DNA of 31,895 bases from Chara braunii. Taxonomy: Eukaryota > Streptophyta > Charophyceae > Charales > Characeae. Position 1 is the first letter of the stretch. Each line of letters opens with the position of its first letter. The notes beneath the pieces are model-generated. The model had not been told where the DNA came from and searched no databases. It worked only from the letters and a program-made list of their open reading frames with translations. The position numbers and the translations under genes were made by a program. Below, piece by piece: positions 1 to 9,081 of this stretch. The stretch is from contig BFEA01000723.1 of assembly GCA_003427395.1 (NCBI GenBank), positions 340,967 through 372,861 of the forward strand, in the 5' to 3' direction.

Positions 1-2
1 AG

Positions 3-1490
3 ACTATACTGCCACACTTCACTAGGGTTCCAAAGGATTCGAAACTAAAAGAAGGAAACTTTGTGAAAGTTCACGTGGTTGGGGCTAAGGTGCTAGGACT
101 CTCATCGAACGCCTCTGCAACTGTTTTCTTTGACAACTTCAAATCAGATTCTAATTGCATGCTAATTGTTCTTCATCGTCAGATTTCTCAACTTCCTGTA
201 CCATTTTCGAGAGTCCTGTATCTTACACTCGATAACACTACGAAAGAGAACAAGAACAAATTTGTGTTGTCATATCTTGTGTTCTTTGTGAAAATGAGAG
301 TGTTTAGTAAAGTTAAGTTAAACTTTCTTCTTGTAGGTCACACGCACGAGGACATCGACCAGATGTTCAGCTGTTTCTCGAGAAAGCTGGCTGNACATNG
401 TGCGTTCGATCTTCNTGAGTTGCAACACGTGATTNGGGAGTCNTACAAGGTAGAACAAGATCATGNCGTGCACGTTGAGGAGATGACGGAAACAATGGAC
501 TGGAAGTTGTACGTTCAGGATCATCTACATAATGTCAATGATATTAGCTTCAACCAACATTTTCGAATCAAGCGCAACGACAACCGGGAGGTGCGCATTT
601 GGAGCAAGCAATATTATAACTCGCAGTGGCAGTCGAACGACAGAGAAGGTCTGGACATCTTCAAGTCAGAGCCAACAGGACAAGTTCAAGCTTCGCCAAA
701 GCATGCAATCCGATCTTTGGAAATAAGATATCGACTTACTTGTCGAGGTGAGGACGAGAGGCGTGATAAGGTCGTCAACAGTGAAGGCCATGTCCGTAAT
801 CGAAAAGCGTGAGGATCTTCGAAATTCAAGGTTGACGATGATGTACTTTCCATCGCCGCCTTGAAAGCCAACGTACATGCTCTGTCGCATCACGCTCAAC
901 CCCACAACATTGAATGGTGGAATAAGTTTATAGCAACGCACGAAACTCTCGACCTTGAGGACACAAACCTCAAAGAGCCTTTCGCGTGGCCCTCTTTAAC
1001 AACTGATGTCAGCAGAGCAGGTGAAGAAGTTCCACCAACCGCTAACGACTTTGACCAACGCTGGGATGATATTTTCCCTCTTGAGAGACCCATCTACATC
1101 GGCGCACGAACGAGCAGACAATTTCGAGAGGACAGAGACAGAAAGTACGACGATCTCGAGGTCAACAGTTTCATCGCATTACGAGCTTGTTCGAGGAAGG
1201 AAGAGAGACGCAAACCTTACCACATTGGCAAGGTTGTCGAGCTGCTAGCAGATAAAGGATTCAAAGTTGCTTGGTTTGCACAACGTGAGAAAGGAGAGGG
1301 TTACTATCCTCAGTTCAAGACAAATCCTCAAGGAAAGACTACGAGAGAGCCTTCCGAGGACGTCTATGACTGGAGCTGCGGCGTTCTTTGTTACAACTTC
1401 CAACTGAAGACAGACAGGACCCTCTTCTCGCAGACCAGACAAAAAATCTCTGAGATGTTGAATTCCATGGCAACGGAGGATTTCGACTAG
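3..1490 (+). pseudogene. Partial, broken gene of a GHTHEDIDQ-motif family (probably DUF7869)
   Basis: The frame is open to the left window edge, so the gene starts outside. Two blocks are recognisable: LDNTTKENKNKFV (LDN codons 228-236) and GHTHEDIDQMFS (from 336). This pair is the hallmark of a large family of uncharacterised, often transposon-associated proteins that I remember as DUF7869 in algae, mosses and invertebrates; the name is from memory. No biochemical function is known to me. An in-frame TGA at 810-812 splits the frame; the same frame then runs 813-1490 with a plausible C-terminal half (WWNKFI, then a basic and acidic tail ending MATEDFD). Between about 727 and 858 a second frame is also open for a long stretch, so two compensating frameshifts are an alternative to a single nonsense change. 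Six isolated N bases fall at 394-466. Without an intact frame I call it a pseudogene. A programmed or sequencing error cannot be excluded. Confidence 0.6.
394..466. other. Cluster of six isolated N bases
   Basis: Single unresolved bases occur at 394, 399, 415, 435, 443 and 466 and nowhere else that I saw in the window. They are not a scaffold gap. This pattern is what a consensus caller leaves where reads disagree, for example where near-identical copies of this gene family were collapsed. Confidence 0.8.
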
Positions 1491-1600
1491 GAAGACCTTC
1501 TAGGAACCGATTGCTTCGGAGGTTGGCAGATTGTCATCGAGATCGAGGTCATTTCTGCTCCCGCATTAGATCAGGTTTCCTTTTGTCGCTGTTCAACAGA

Positions 1601-1797
1601 TTATCTAAGTCTAGTCATTAGCAGCTTGTAAATTCTTATAAATATGTACAATAGTAGGTTGCAGTTCGCAGCCAGGCACGTGTGGCCAACCTTTTTGTTA
1701 TCTGAGTCTAGTCGTTAGCGACTTGTAAATTCTTGTAAATTTGTACAACAGTAGGTCGTAGTTCGAAGTCAGGCACGTGTGGCCAACCTTTTTGTTT
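1601..1797 (+). repeat. 97-base direct tandem duplication, diverged
   Basis: Copy 1 (1601-1697) and copy 2 (1698-1797) share a start of the form TTATCT(A/G)AGTCTAGTC and an end of GGCACGTGTGGCCAACC followed by TTTTTGTT, with scattered substitutions between. It sits just after the stop of the broken gene at 1490 and may be its duplicated 3' untranslated region. TGTAAAT words near 1627, 1724 and 1736 could serve as polyadenylation-like signals, but this is only a suggestion. Confidence 0.75.
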
Positions 1798-1864
1798 TCG
1801 CGATCTTTTCCAAATGTACTTTGCGGTTTTTCACTTTACAATTTTGAGATTTGGGAAATTGACT

Positions 1865-1971
1865 CGCGATTTGCCGTTTGGGTTCCGACTTTTCGATTTG
1901 CGGTTTGTGATTCATTTTTTGACCAAAACATTTGTCACATGAACAATTGTCGATTTGCGGTTTGTCATTCA
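1865..1971 (+). repeat. Short interspersed motif CGATTTGCGGTTTGT, three copies
   Basis: Copies start at about 1865 (diverged: CGCGATTTGCCGTTTGG), 1894 and 1951. The last two share CGATTTGCGGTTTGT followed by (G/C)ATTCA. They lead directly into the irregular repeat field that follows. Nothing coding is recognised here. Confidence 0.55.
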
Positions 1972-2020
1972 AACTCTCACGACATTATGCTCTTTTCTAC
2001 TAAACGCAAAGTCGTGTTAA

Positions 2021-2640
2021 AGGCCTACAAGGTCGTGTTCGAATTTCATTGAATTTTTACGACGTTCAACATTGCGTTTACAGCGCTTCAAACACCTCAC
2101 CGATTGCGGAATAAAACTTTTACGCCCGCCAAACTTCATGTCAAATTCTCGCGAAATTATGTTATTTTTCAACTTCCCTAAAATTCGTGTTTTATGCCTA
2201 TAAGGTCGTGTTCGAATTTCGTGGAATTTTCACGACTTTTAACACTGTGTTTTTAGGGCTTTAAATACGGGACTGATAATGGACTAAAATTATGCTCTTT
2301 TTTTACTTTCCCAAAATTCTCGTTATAGGCCTATAAGGTCGTGTTTGAATTTCGCTCAATTTTCACGATGTTGAACATTGCGTTTATAGGGCTATAAACA
2401 CTTGACCGATTGCGGACTAAAATTATTGTATCCGTGTTTCGTTTTCAAACAGTCGTTATAGGCCTATAATTCGAAAAGTGCGGTTTCCGAATTTCGAGAG
2501 AATTTCCCAGGGTCTCTTTCAAATCTCGCGAGATTTGGCTCTTTTCTGCATTTGTGCAAATTCAAGTTATAGGCCTATAAGATCGTGTTTGGAAGTCGTT
2601 CAATTTTCGTGACGGTCGAATATGGTCAATTTGACTGTCC
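2021..2640 (+). repeat. Degenerate tandem repeat, about five units of 110-170 bases
   Basis: The word AGGCCTATAAGGTCGTGTT or a close variant recurs at about 2021, 2193, 2327, 2460 and 2571. It is usually followed by TTCGAATTTCG, TTTTCACGA, AACATTGCGTTTA and (first to third units) a CGATTGCGGA-type block, then an ATGCTCTTTTT-type block before the next copy. Spacing shrinks from 172 to 111 bases as the later units lose parts. The field is AT-rich and non-coding. Confidence 0.7.
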
Positions 2641-3160
2641 ACAACTTTTTGAGATTTGAAATCAGTTGTCGTTGGCTGTTTTTTGCTTTCCTCTGCATCC
2701 CGTTTTTTACTACCTTCGTTTTCAAGCTTCTATTTCCTTAGTATTATGAGTGCAAAGAAAGAACGAACAACTATTCGCCTTGCCAGGTTTTCGGTTAGTT
2801 TTTACGTCCTTGGATTAGGTTCCGGAAAAGACTCTTCTGTTTTGAAAGAAAATACTACTTCCAGTGTACAGTACTGACTGGTCGTTTCGTTATGCACTGA
2901 AATCTCCATAAATTGGAGATCTTTTCGTCGGCCATGAGTAAGAGTCACCTGGTCGCCTCTAAAATGGGCTATTTTTTCCACGTTGTAGTCGGCCTCGTAT
3001 ATTTACTGATTTTTAAGGGGGGGTTCAATGGCATTTGCGCACGAAACGGTGCAAAATCCGCCTTTACTTCTAAAAAAATGCTATGTTCCATTGACGTTTT
3101 TCTGTCTATAGGATTTCTCTCGTTTTTGTCTGTTTCTCTGGTTTTCACGAATCCATTGCT
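2641..3160. other. No recognisable gene
   Basis: Short open stretches exist on both strands but none has a recognisable motif. The last 40 bases before the gypsy remains are pyrimidine-rich and end in CAG at 3164-3166, which resembles a splice acceptor. Confidence 0.5.
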
Positions 3161-3165
3161 TACAG

Positions 3166-3963
3166 CCTGGATTGGCCCCGGTTCCGGCAATAGGCGAAGC
3201 AGCAGGCAACCCGAGTCTCTGCTACACGTGTCACCAGCCTGGACACATAGCTCGAGACTGCCCCCACCAACTCGAGCAAGCTCGGGTCGGAGGTACACCA
3301 GTGGCCGCGACACCCATGGCTAATGGGCCACGAAGAGTAGGAGCGATATTGGAAGAAATGGAAGGAGGAGGGAGTACGTTAGCCACTACGGAGGAAGCTG
3401 CAGAGCTTATTCCTCTGGACCAGTACGTGACATTAGGATATCTGGAGTTGGGAATCATCGGGACTATTAGACCCGGCCATGAACAGCGAGAGATGGCGGA
3501 ATGGAGACCCTCTTTAGGGGAAATGGAATCTGGAGGACCCACCTTCGTCACTGGGGAAATAGCTGTTATGAACGTCGTCCTCGCTCTGGATCACCGCACT
3601 CCCCTCCCGATCAGACATTTGTTGTCCATTTCGGAACAGGCTAACGAGCGCATGTTGCAACACTACAAGGCGAACAGAAAACGATTCGCTTTTGTGAGAA
3701 CGGCGAACACGAAAGGAAAAGCCCGTACCCAAGAGGACAACCCGAACCCTACCAGTATGTCGGAACCTATACGATTGGGACTAATACAGAAAGATGATCA
3801 CTTCTTGCGGATCAAAGTAATCCCGTGGAAATCCGCCGAATGTGACATCGAGGTCTGGGGAATTTTGTACAATGTCATCATCGCTAAGGGTAGTAGAAAG
3901 AGCGAGAAGAAGAAAAGATCTGATCATGCTGACAGAGAAGGATCATCTCGTCTCCACGGATGA
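3166..3963 (+). pseudogene. Gag C-terminus with CCHC zinc knuckle, gypsy
   Basis: The frame encodes CYTCHQPGHIARDC, a perfect C-x2-C-x4-H-x4-C zinc knuckle at 3220-3261, which in retroelement nucleocapsids binds the element's RNA. About 220 residues of acidic linker follow before the protease region. The upstream capsid and matrix part is absent: coding similarity begins abruptly close to 3166. The frame ends at 3963, and the protease homology continues in another frame (from about 3890), so there is a frameshift near the start of the protease. The frame has no ATG at its left end, consistent with an internal fragment. Confidence 0.85.
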
Positions 3964-4594
3964 AGAAAAAATCAAGACAGTGGGACGAATGACCAACGTG
4001 GAATTTCGATTGGGAAAGGTACATGCCCTGGGAGATGTCGTGGTATTAGATGTAAGCACGTATGACATTCTTTTGAGACTACCCGTTCTCATGGCGCTGC
4101 AGGCCAACCTAGACTTTGAAAGACGATCAATTGTCCTTCGGAATACGGGAGGGAAACCATACGCCATCCCTATGAGATTGACTCTCAGAACCGTGGCAGA
4201 GGCAACCCAGAAAACTCCTCCGATGCTCGGAGGAACTCTCCGAATGATTACTTGGAAGAAACTTGAGCAACGAAGTGATCACCTGACAGAGGAGCCAAAC
4301 CTCTCGAGTGACACCGATAATAGCGACGAAGACAAGTTAGTAATTCGGGAGTTAGTGCAGCAACGCGTCCGCTATCCGATTCGACAAGCCACCACTAAAA
4401 CGTTCAAACTCACGGAAGGAAACATCCAGAGAACACGCGCATTAATTTTGGGCGAACCGCTTGTGCAAATTTCCCGGATGGTCGATTCTTTGGAACCCCC
4501 TCGGACCTTATACGGAGCACCACTCCACTACTTGCGAGGTACAGGGATAAGAGAGCCTTTTGTGATATTACAGAGCTACCCCGTTCCTTGTTGA
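3842..4594 (+). pseudogene. Retropepsin-like protease remnant and linker, gypsy
   Basis: The segment VEFRLGKVHALGDVVVLD then TYDILLRLPVL is the C-terminal part of an aspartic protease. The glycine expected in the hydrophobic-Leu-Gly motif is Arg (codons near 4074). The catalytic Asp-Ser/Thr-Gly triad is not present in either frame: the matching place in the other frame reads NVIIAKG. The rest (about residues 120-250) is a charged linker towards RT. The frame closes at 4592-4594, and similarity seems to run on in another frame up to the rRNA insert. Confidence 0.75.
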
Positions 4595-4741
4595 CTTCGG
4601 GAAAAGGGATAGATTGCTAAGATTAGGGGTCAAAGGCGAAGCTTTGGAACCCCTTGCGCGACGTGACACGGGGCCTCACGATCTCGGGATCAAGATCGCG
4701 AAAAAAACCGTACGATGACAGGATATCTGCGACGGGATAAC

Positions 4742-4764
4742 CTCTGCAACTCGAGAACATGAAA

Positions 4765-4797
<33 letters not shown>

Positions 4798-4868
4798 ACG
4801 GTGAATATGTACTCAGGCCTTGTACACACCGCCCGTCACACGATGGAAATTTTTTTTACCCAAACCCC
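4742..4868 (+). rRNA. Fragment of mitochondrial-type small-subunit rRNA (NUMT)
   Basis: The segment carries the universal 3' domain of bacterial-type 16S rRNA: CTCTGCAACTCGAG, GGAATCGCTAGTAATCGCGG, ATCAGCATGCCACGGTGAAT, and TTGTACACACCGCCCGTCAC, all in the right order and spacing. Reading AATATGTACTCAGGCC where bacteria and plastids have AATACGTTCCCGGGCC points to a plant- or protist-like mitochondrial gene. It is only about 125 bases and lies inside the gypsy coding region: gypsy-like coding is recognisable up to about 4740 and again from about 4868 (PEEHVAIREKDA). It is therefore a nuclear copy of organelle DNA and not a working rRNA gene. The exact borders are uncertain by about 10 bases. 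Confidence 0.85.
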
Positions 4869-5765
4869 TGAGGAACACGTGGCGATCCGGGAGAAAGATG
4901 CCTAGATGATAGCCATGGTATTCTCCTGGCAATCGGACAATTCATTCATTTTTGCGCCCCTGCCTGCGAACAGCTATCCAAAGACTGGGCCAACTGTACG
5001 AACTGCACGGGCCACATTACGTGCCTAACGAGATTCAAACCTAATCGCCGAAATTATGAAGGAATATCAGGGAGCGATCAGTGTGACGGACACAGATATC
5101 GGACTATCGTTAGTCATTCAACATGAGATTCAGACGGAAATCATCCTCCGATCCTCTATAAACCGTACCGATATTCTCTCATGGAACGAAAGACAGGCTT
5201 ACAAAGGATTAGGGAATTCAAAACTAACGGATGGATTGAACCAACCACGGGACCGTGGTCATTCCCCGTAGTCCTAGTACCAAAGAAAAACGGGTCAATT
5301 CACATTTACATCGATTATCGCAAACTGAATGACATCACGATCAAGGATGTGTATCCCCTTCCCCGCATTAACAATTTGCTTGACGCGATTGGGTGTGCTA
5401 ATTATTTTAGTAAGTTTGATATCCGTCATGGGTTCCATCACATCCTGGTTAAAGAGGAGGACCGGCCCAAGATGGCCTTTGTCCTATTTGAAGGCACCTG
5501 GTAGTGGTTTTGATGCCCGATGGGGATCTGCAATGCGTCGGCTACGTTTCCGAGAGCGGTGAATGTAACATTTCAAAACTTCGTCAACAAGACTCGACTG
5601 ACTCATGGGATGATCAATTTTTGCGTCATTGTGTATATGAAAGATATCCTGATCTACTCAAAATCGTTCCACGGGCACGCACAGCATATGGAATGGACAC
5701 TCAGAGCCCTGTGGGACGCTGGATTCAAGATTGCACTGAAAAAAAAGCGAGTTTTTCCTTTCTGA
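4868..5765 (+). pseudogene. Gypsy reverse transcriptase, inactivated
   Basis: RT copies element RNA into cDNA. The start of the domain is seen as NGWIEPTTGPWSFPVVLVPK, followed by IDYRKLND and YPLPRI. The first catalytic motif is FSKFDIRHGFHHI with its Asp at 5418-5420. Two in-frame stops (TAG 5502-5504, TGA 5511-5513) follow GTW, then PMGICNASATF resumes in the same frame. The YxDD box reads YMKD (Lys codon 5640-5642), so one catalytic Asp is lost. A run of eight A at 5739-5746 shifts the frame, after which FFLSEISFLGYVVTRGG appears in another frame. From 4868 to 5180 the linker has a stop after REKDA and a frame change before the RT. Confidence 0.93.
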
Positions 5766-6545
5766 GATCTCGTTCCTGGGCTACGTGGTAACTCGGGGAG
5801 GCTTGAGGCCTGATTCGAGAAAAGTCGCGGTCGTACATGATGCCTCGACCCCCACGTCGCGACGCAAGTTCGAGCCTTTCTGAGGCTGGCTTTGTACTAT
5901 CGTCAATTTATCAAGGGTTTTGCCGCTATTGCACGACCTCTAACGAACTTACTACGGAAGGACCAGCCCCTCAACTGGGACGTGAAGTATGAACAGGCCT
6001 TCAGTACTTTGAAGGAAGCACTAGCTACGGCGCCTATTTTGATTCGACAAGACCCGGCCCAGCAATTCATATTCATCACAGATTGGCAGCCTGAGGCAAT
6101 CTCCGCTATCCTGGCGCAGAAGGGGAACAACGGTCCCGAACACGTCGTCGAGTACGCGTCTCGTACCGTACCGGATGAGAGAAGGAACAATTCAGCTCCG
6201 CAAGGAGAATGCTATGCGGTGGTGTGGGGGATTCAACACTTCCATCCGTATTTGTACGGGCAGAAGTTCGTCCTCATCACGGACCACGAGCCCCTGTTGG
6301 CTCTCCAGTGGCTCACTAATTACACAGGTATGATTGGACGCTGGGCAGTACGACTGCAGGAATACGACTTCGACATCATCCCTCGGACGACAGAGCGGCA
6401 CGGGAACGCGGACGGATTGACACGACTGCACCGTCCGACAAAGGTGGCCAAGGCCGAGGAGAGAGCCAAAACCAGTCAACGGACCGCGGTACGGACAAGT
6501 AACAATTCTCCCTCGCAACAAGAAGTAGCACGTGGCGATGGGTGA
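5747..6545 (+). pseudogene. Gypsy RT connection and RNase H domain
   Basis: After the A8 frameshift the RT thumb (SEISFLGYVVTRGGLRPDS) is read in one frame. A second shift near 5862 brings back QVRAFLRLALYYRQFIKGF and the RNase H domain, open from 5865 to 6545. Typical blocks are LTNLLRKDQPLNW, the first catalytic segment FITDWQPEAISAILAQKG, EYASRTV, GECYAVVWGIQHFHPYLYGQ and TDHEPL. RNase H removes the RNA strand during cDNA synthesis. The segment after 6430 is a Thr/Ser/Lys-rich linker. Confidence 0.92.
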
Positions 6546-6599
6546 TAGAGGTAACTCTGAGGCTCCTCTTTCTCCCCTTTCATCCCCGTCTTTTCCCTT

Positions 6600-6800
6600 C
6601 TTACCTGATAAATTTTCCTATTTTTGTGAAGCAATTTCGAGAGTCTACTCGGTCCCAATGCGACCGAGCGGGGAAGGCTATGTCGAATGGATAGAATGTC
6701 AACAATGCGTTTCGTGAGCCCATGACTCATGTATCCAGTACCGGAATGCGGACAAACCTTGGTTGTGTCCCCTGTGTCGCACTGATAAGATCCCGACGGA
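6600..6800 (+). pseudogene. PHD-like zinc finger between RNase H and integrase
   Basis: Reading in the same frame as integrase, the segment gives ECQQC, VS, a stop (TGA 6715-6717), AHDSCIQYRN, then KPWLCPLCRTDK. The spacing C-x2-C, x3, H-x2-C (the stop falls where a PHD finger has its conserved Trp), then W-x-C-P-x-C is that of the second half of a PHD finger, a fold that often binds histone tails. The expected first cysteine pair lies where YSVP is read, so it seems lost. A TGG-to-TGA change would explain the stop. Other cysteine-rich folds are possible. Confidence 0.6.
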
Positions 6801-7640
6801 GGCTCGATTTGTCGAGGCCACGTCGGAAGGGTTAGAAAAGACCCGACGGTTTAGAAGGGTTGAAGTATGGACAGATGTTGTTCTGATAGCTACAGTGGTT
6901 GGGAACATCCTCCGAGATTTCACAAAGGAAGATCAGAGACGGGCCAATGAAAGAGCTCGGGATTACCGATGGAATGAAGGACGGTTAGAGAAATGGAAAA
7001 CGGATGGAACTGGGATTTGGATGTCTATCCCGCATCCATTCGTAAGGTATGACTGTGTTAGGTCGGCCCACGAGGAAACTGCGACCCATTTCGTTGTCAG
7101 AATCACGGAGGCGGCAATCAACGAAAATGAGTGGTATTGGTCCAACATTCACGACGATGTTAAGTTCATCGTCCGGAACTGTCAGGTCTGCGCTGCTGAC
7201 AAGGCGCGGATTCAGTCGCCTAGATCGATAGTGCCTACCGTAGTCGAATGGTCGTTCCAGAGGGTTAGCATGGATATCATCGATATTGTCGTGCCCCCTG
7301 TACCAAATAGATGCGAGTATTCAATCCGTTTGGTTTTTGTAGACTATTTCTCGAAACGGATTGAGGCCTATCCTTGCAAGACGCGACAGGCAACCAAAAT
7401 AGCGAGATACGTCAACCGTTTTCTCGGGATGCACTAGGATACTGAGGAGATCCTGACGGACAATGGGGCATAATTTAGAGGGGAAGTCTTCAGGAATTTG
7501 GTCCTACACGGTGTCTCCATTCGCCACACTACTCCCGACATGTCTCAATCCAACAGACTTAGTGAACTTTTGATTCGATCGTATAAGAGACTTATCGTTG
7601 AGACATTAAATCTAAGCATGATTGGTTGGATGTTGTTCAA
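6763..7640 (+). pseudogene. Gypsy integrase, inactivated
   Basis: Integrase joins cDNA ends to the target genome. The zinc-binding N-terminal domain is visible as AHEETATHF and then NCQVCAADK, an HHCC arrangement. The catalytic core has its first Asp in VSMDIIDIV (7273-7275), the second in ILTDNG (7459-7461), and the Glu in LSELLIRSYKRL (7564-7566). The second Asp and the Glu are 35 codons apart, close to the D,D35E rule. Stops occur at 7435-7437 (after FLGMH) and 7471-7473. Similarity fades by about 7640 and no C-terminal chromodomain is seen. Confidence 0.9.
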
Positions 7641-8300
7641 AGTGCAAGAACCGTCATCATAATCGCAGTAATAAATTATTTACATACTATGGTAAATCGA
7701 ACCCTTAGGTTAAGATGTTCATAACCCAACAAATTAGGTTAATCATTCTGAGTGATTGTTTCAAATATAAAGTTTCAAGTACTCTGAAGTTAGAAAATAG
7801 TTTTAGGACAGATGGGGTAGGAATTCTTGTCTCATTGAACTGGGCTTTGTCGTTAGACTATACTTTTGCAACCGGTTGCTTTTCCCCTTGGGCCATAGAG
7901 ATTGTTTAAGCTCCCCCTTGTAGAATCTCATTTAACGGAAAAAGAAAAAAAAAGGTTCAGATTTATATATTTAGTATTTAGTTTCCATAGTTTTTTTTCA
8001 TTTTCGGGATCTACTCTCTAGTTCAAAGAGACACTTGATCAGTTTTCTTGGAGCAGAAGATGGGTAATGGCCCCAACACTATTACCCGCCCAAACGTTCG
8101 GGGGTTTAGGTTGGCGTTTGGAACCTGATGAAATGCATTCCAGGGCCTTTTGTTATTGTTTTTTTTTGTGAATTCTCCACAACCTAAACCACACACCTAC
8201 AAATTTTTGTTTGATTTTGTAACGTAAAAAAAAAAGTAAAAATCATGGAAGATATGAGGGTGAAAAATTTTGGAATCCCTCCCCAGTTTTACCTGTTGTT
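7641..8300. other. No recognisable gene; possible 3' non-coding part of the gypsy remnant
   Basis: AT-rich DNA with several oligo-A and oligo-T runs. I see no protein motif and no terminal inverted TG...CA boundary that I would defend as an LTR. Confidence 0.45.
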
Positions 8301-8309
8301 TAACTAAGT

Positions 8310-8565
8310 TTCTATAAATTTATTGATTGATTAATTGATTTATTGATTGTTCGGTTGGTGCACCCCCTCCCCACTAACCAATCAACCAATCAATCAATCA
8401 ACAAATCAATCAATCAACCAATCAACCAATCAATCAATCAACCAATCAATCAATTAACATGAACTTTTTTTTTTAACCCATTTTTGTTTTTTTTAATGAT
8501 TGATTGATTGATTCATTGGTGTTGGGGGGGTCCTCCCCTTCTCCTCATCCCCCGTAATTAATATA

Positions 8566-8627
<62 letters not shown>

Positions 8628-8671
8628 TAAAAAAAAAGGTTTTCCCCCTTTTTTTTTTTTTTTTTTTTTTT

Positions 8672-8706
<35 letters not shown>

Positions 8707-8932
8707 GGGGGATGGGTCGCCCCCCCCACTTACATACGCATACACACACACAATGTCACACAATACTCTTACTTACTTGCGCGGGGTTTGGAAGCGGTTT
8801 TTTTCGTTTTTTTTTTTTTTTTTTTTTTTTTTGATTGATTGATTGATTAATTGATTGATTAATTGATTGATTAATTGATTGGTTGGTTGGTTGGTTGATA
8901 GGTTGGTTGGTTGTGGGGAGGTCGTCCCTGGC
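8310..8932. repeat. Low-complexity field: GATT/AATC tetranucleotides with poly-A and poly-T
   Basis: GATT repeats (about 8315-8350) face AATC/AACC repeats (about 8378-8456), an inverted arrangement able to fold back. A 57-base poly-A runs 8569-8625. Two modules then repeat on the + strand: T27 (8649-8675) + GATT x7 (8676-8704) + GGTGGGGGATGGG, and T26 (8807-8832) + GATT/AATT (8833-8880) + GGTT x8 + GGGGAGGTCG. A shorter version starts near 8465. Read on the minus strand each module is a C-rich box, AATC repeats and a poly-A tail, like the 3' end of a retroposed sequence. Confidence 0.85.
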
Positions 8933-8936
8933 CCTT

Positions 8937-8937
<1 letters not shown>

Positions 8938-9004
<67 letters not shown>
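8938..9004. repeat. CA dinucleotide microsatellite, about 33 copies
   Basis: An uninterrupted CA run of 67 bases, directly following the last GATT/GGTT module and followed by TGATGGGGGGG. Confidence 0.97.
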
Positions 9005-9006
<2 letters not shown>

Positions 9007-9081
9007 GATGGGGGGGGATGTTAGTCGTTCGACACGCAACTTGCCCTCACCTCAAAACAAGTTTTTTTGTTTTTTTTATTA

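Larger units (their letters stand above)
3160..7640 (+). mobile_element. Dead Ty3/gypsy-type LTR retrotransposon remnant
   Basis: Domain order on the + strand is gag zinc knuckle (3220-3261), protease remnant (about 3840-4200), RT (5181-5765), RNase H (5865-6545), a PHD-like zinc finger (about 6640-6790) and integrase (about 7060-7620). RT-RNase H-integrase order places it in Ty3/gypsy. Most of gag is missing, and I see no convincing LTR pair, primer-binding site or polypurine tract. Multiple stops and frameshifts mean it cannot make a functional polyprotein. A mitochondrial-type rRNA fragment sits within it at 4742-4868. No chromodomain is visible after integrase. Confidence 0.93.

Noticed and set aside
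4742-4868. Plastid or bacterial contaminant 16S rRNA
   Set aside because: Both flanks are the same gypsy polyprotein, and the variable bases favour a mitochondrial type. An assembly chimera is still possible but has no support in the sequence.
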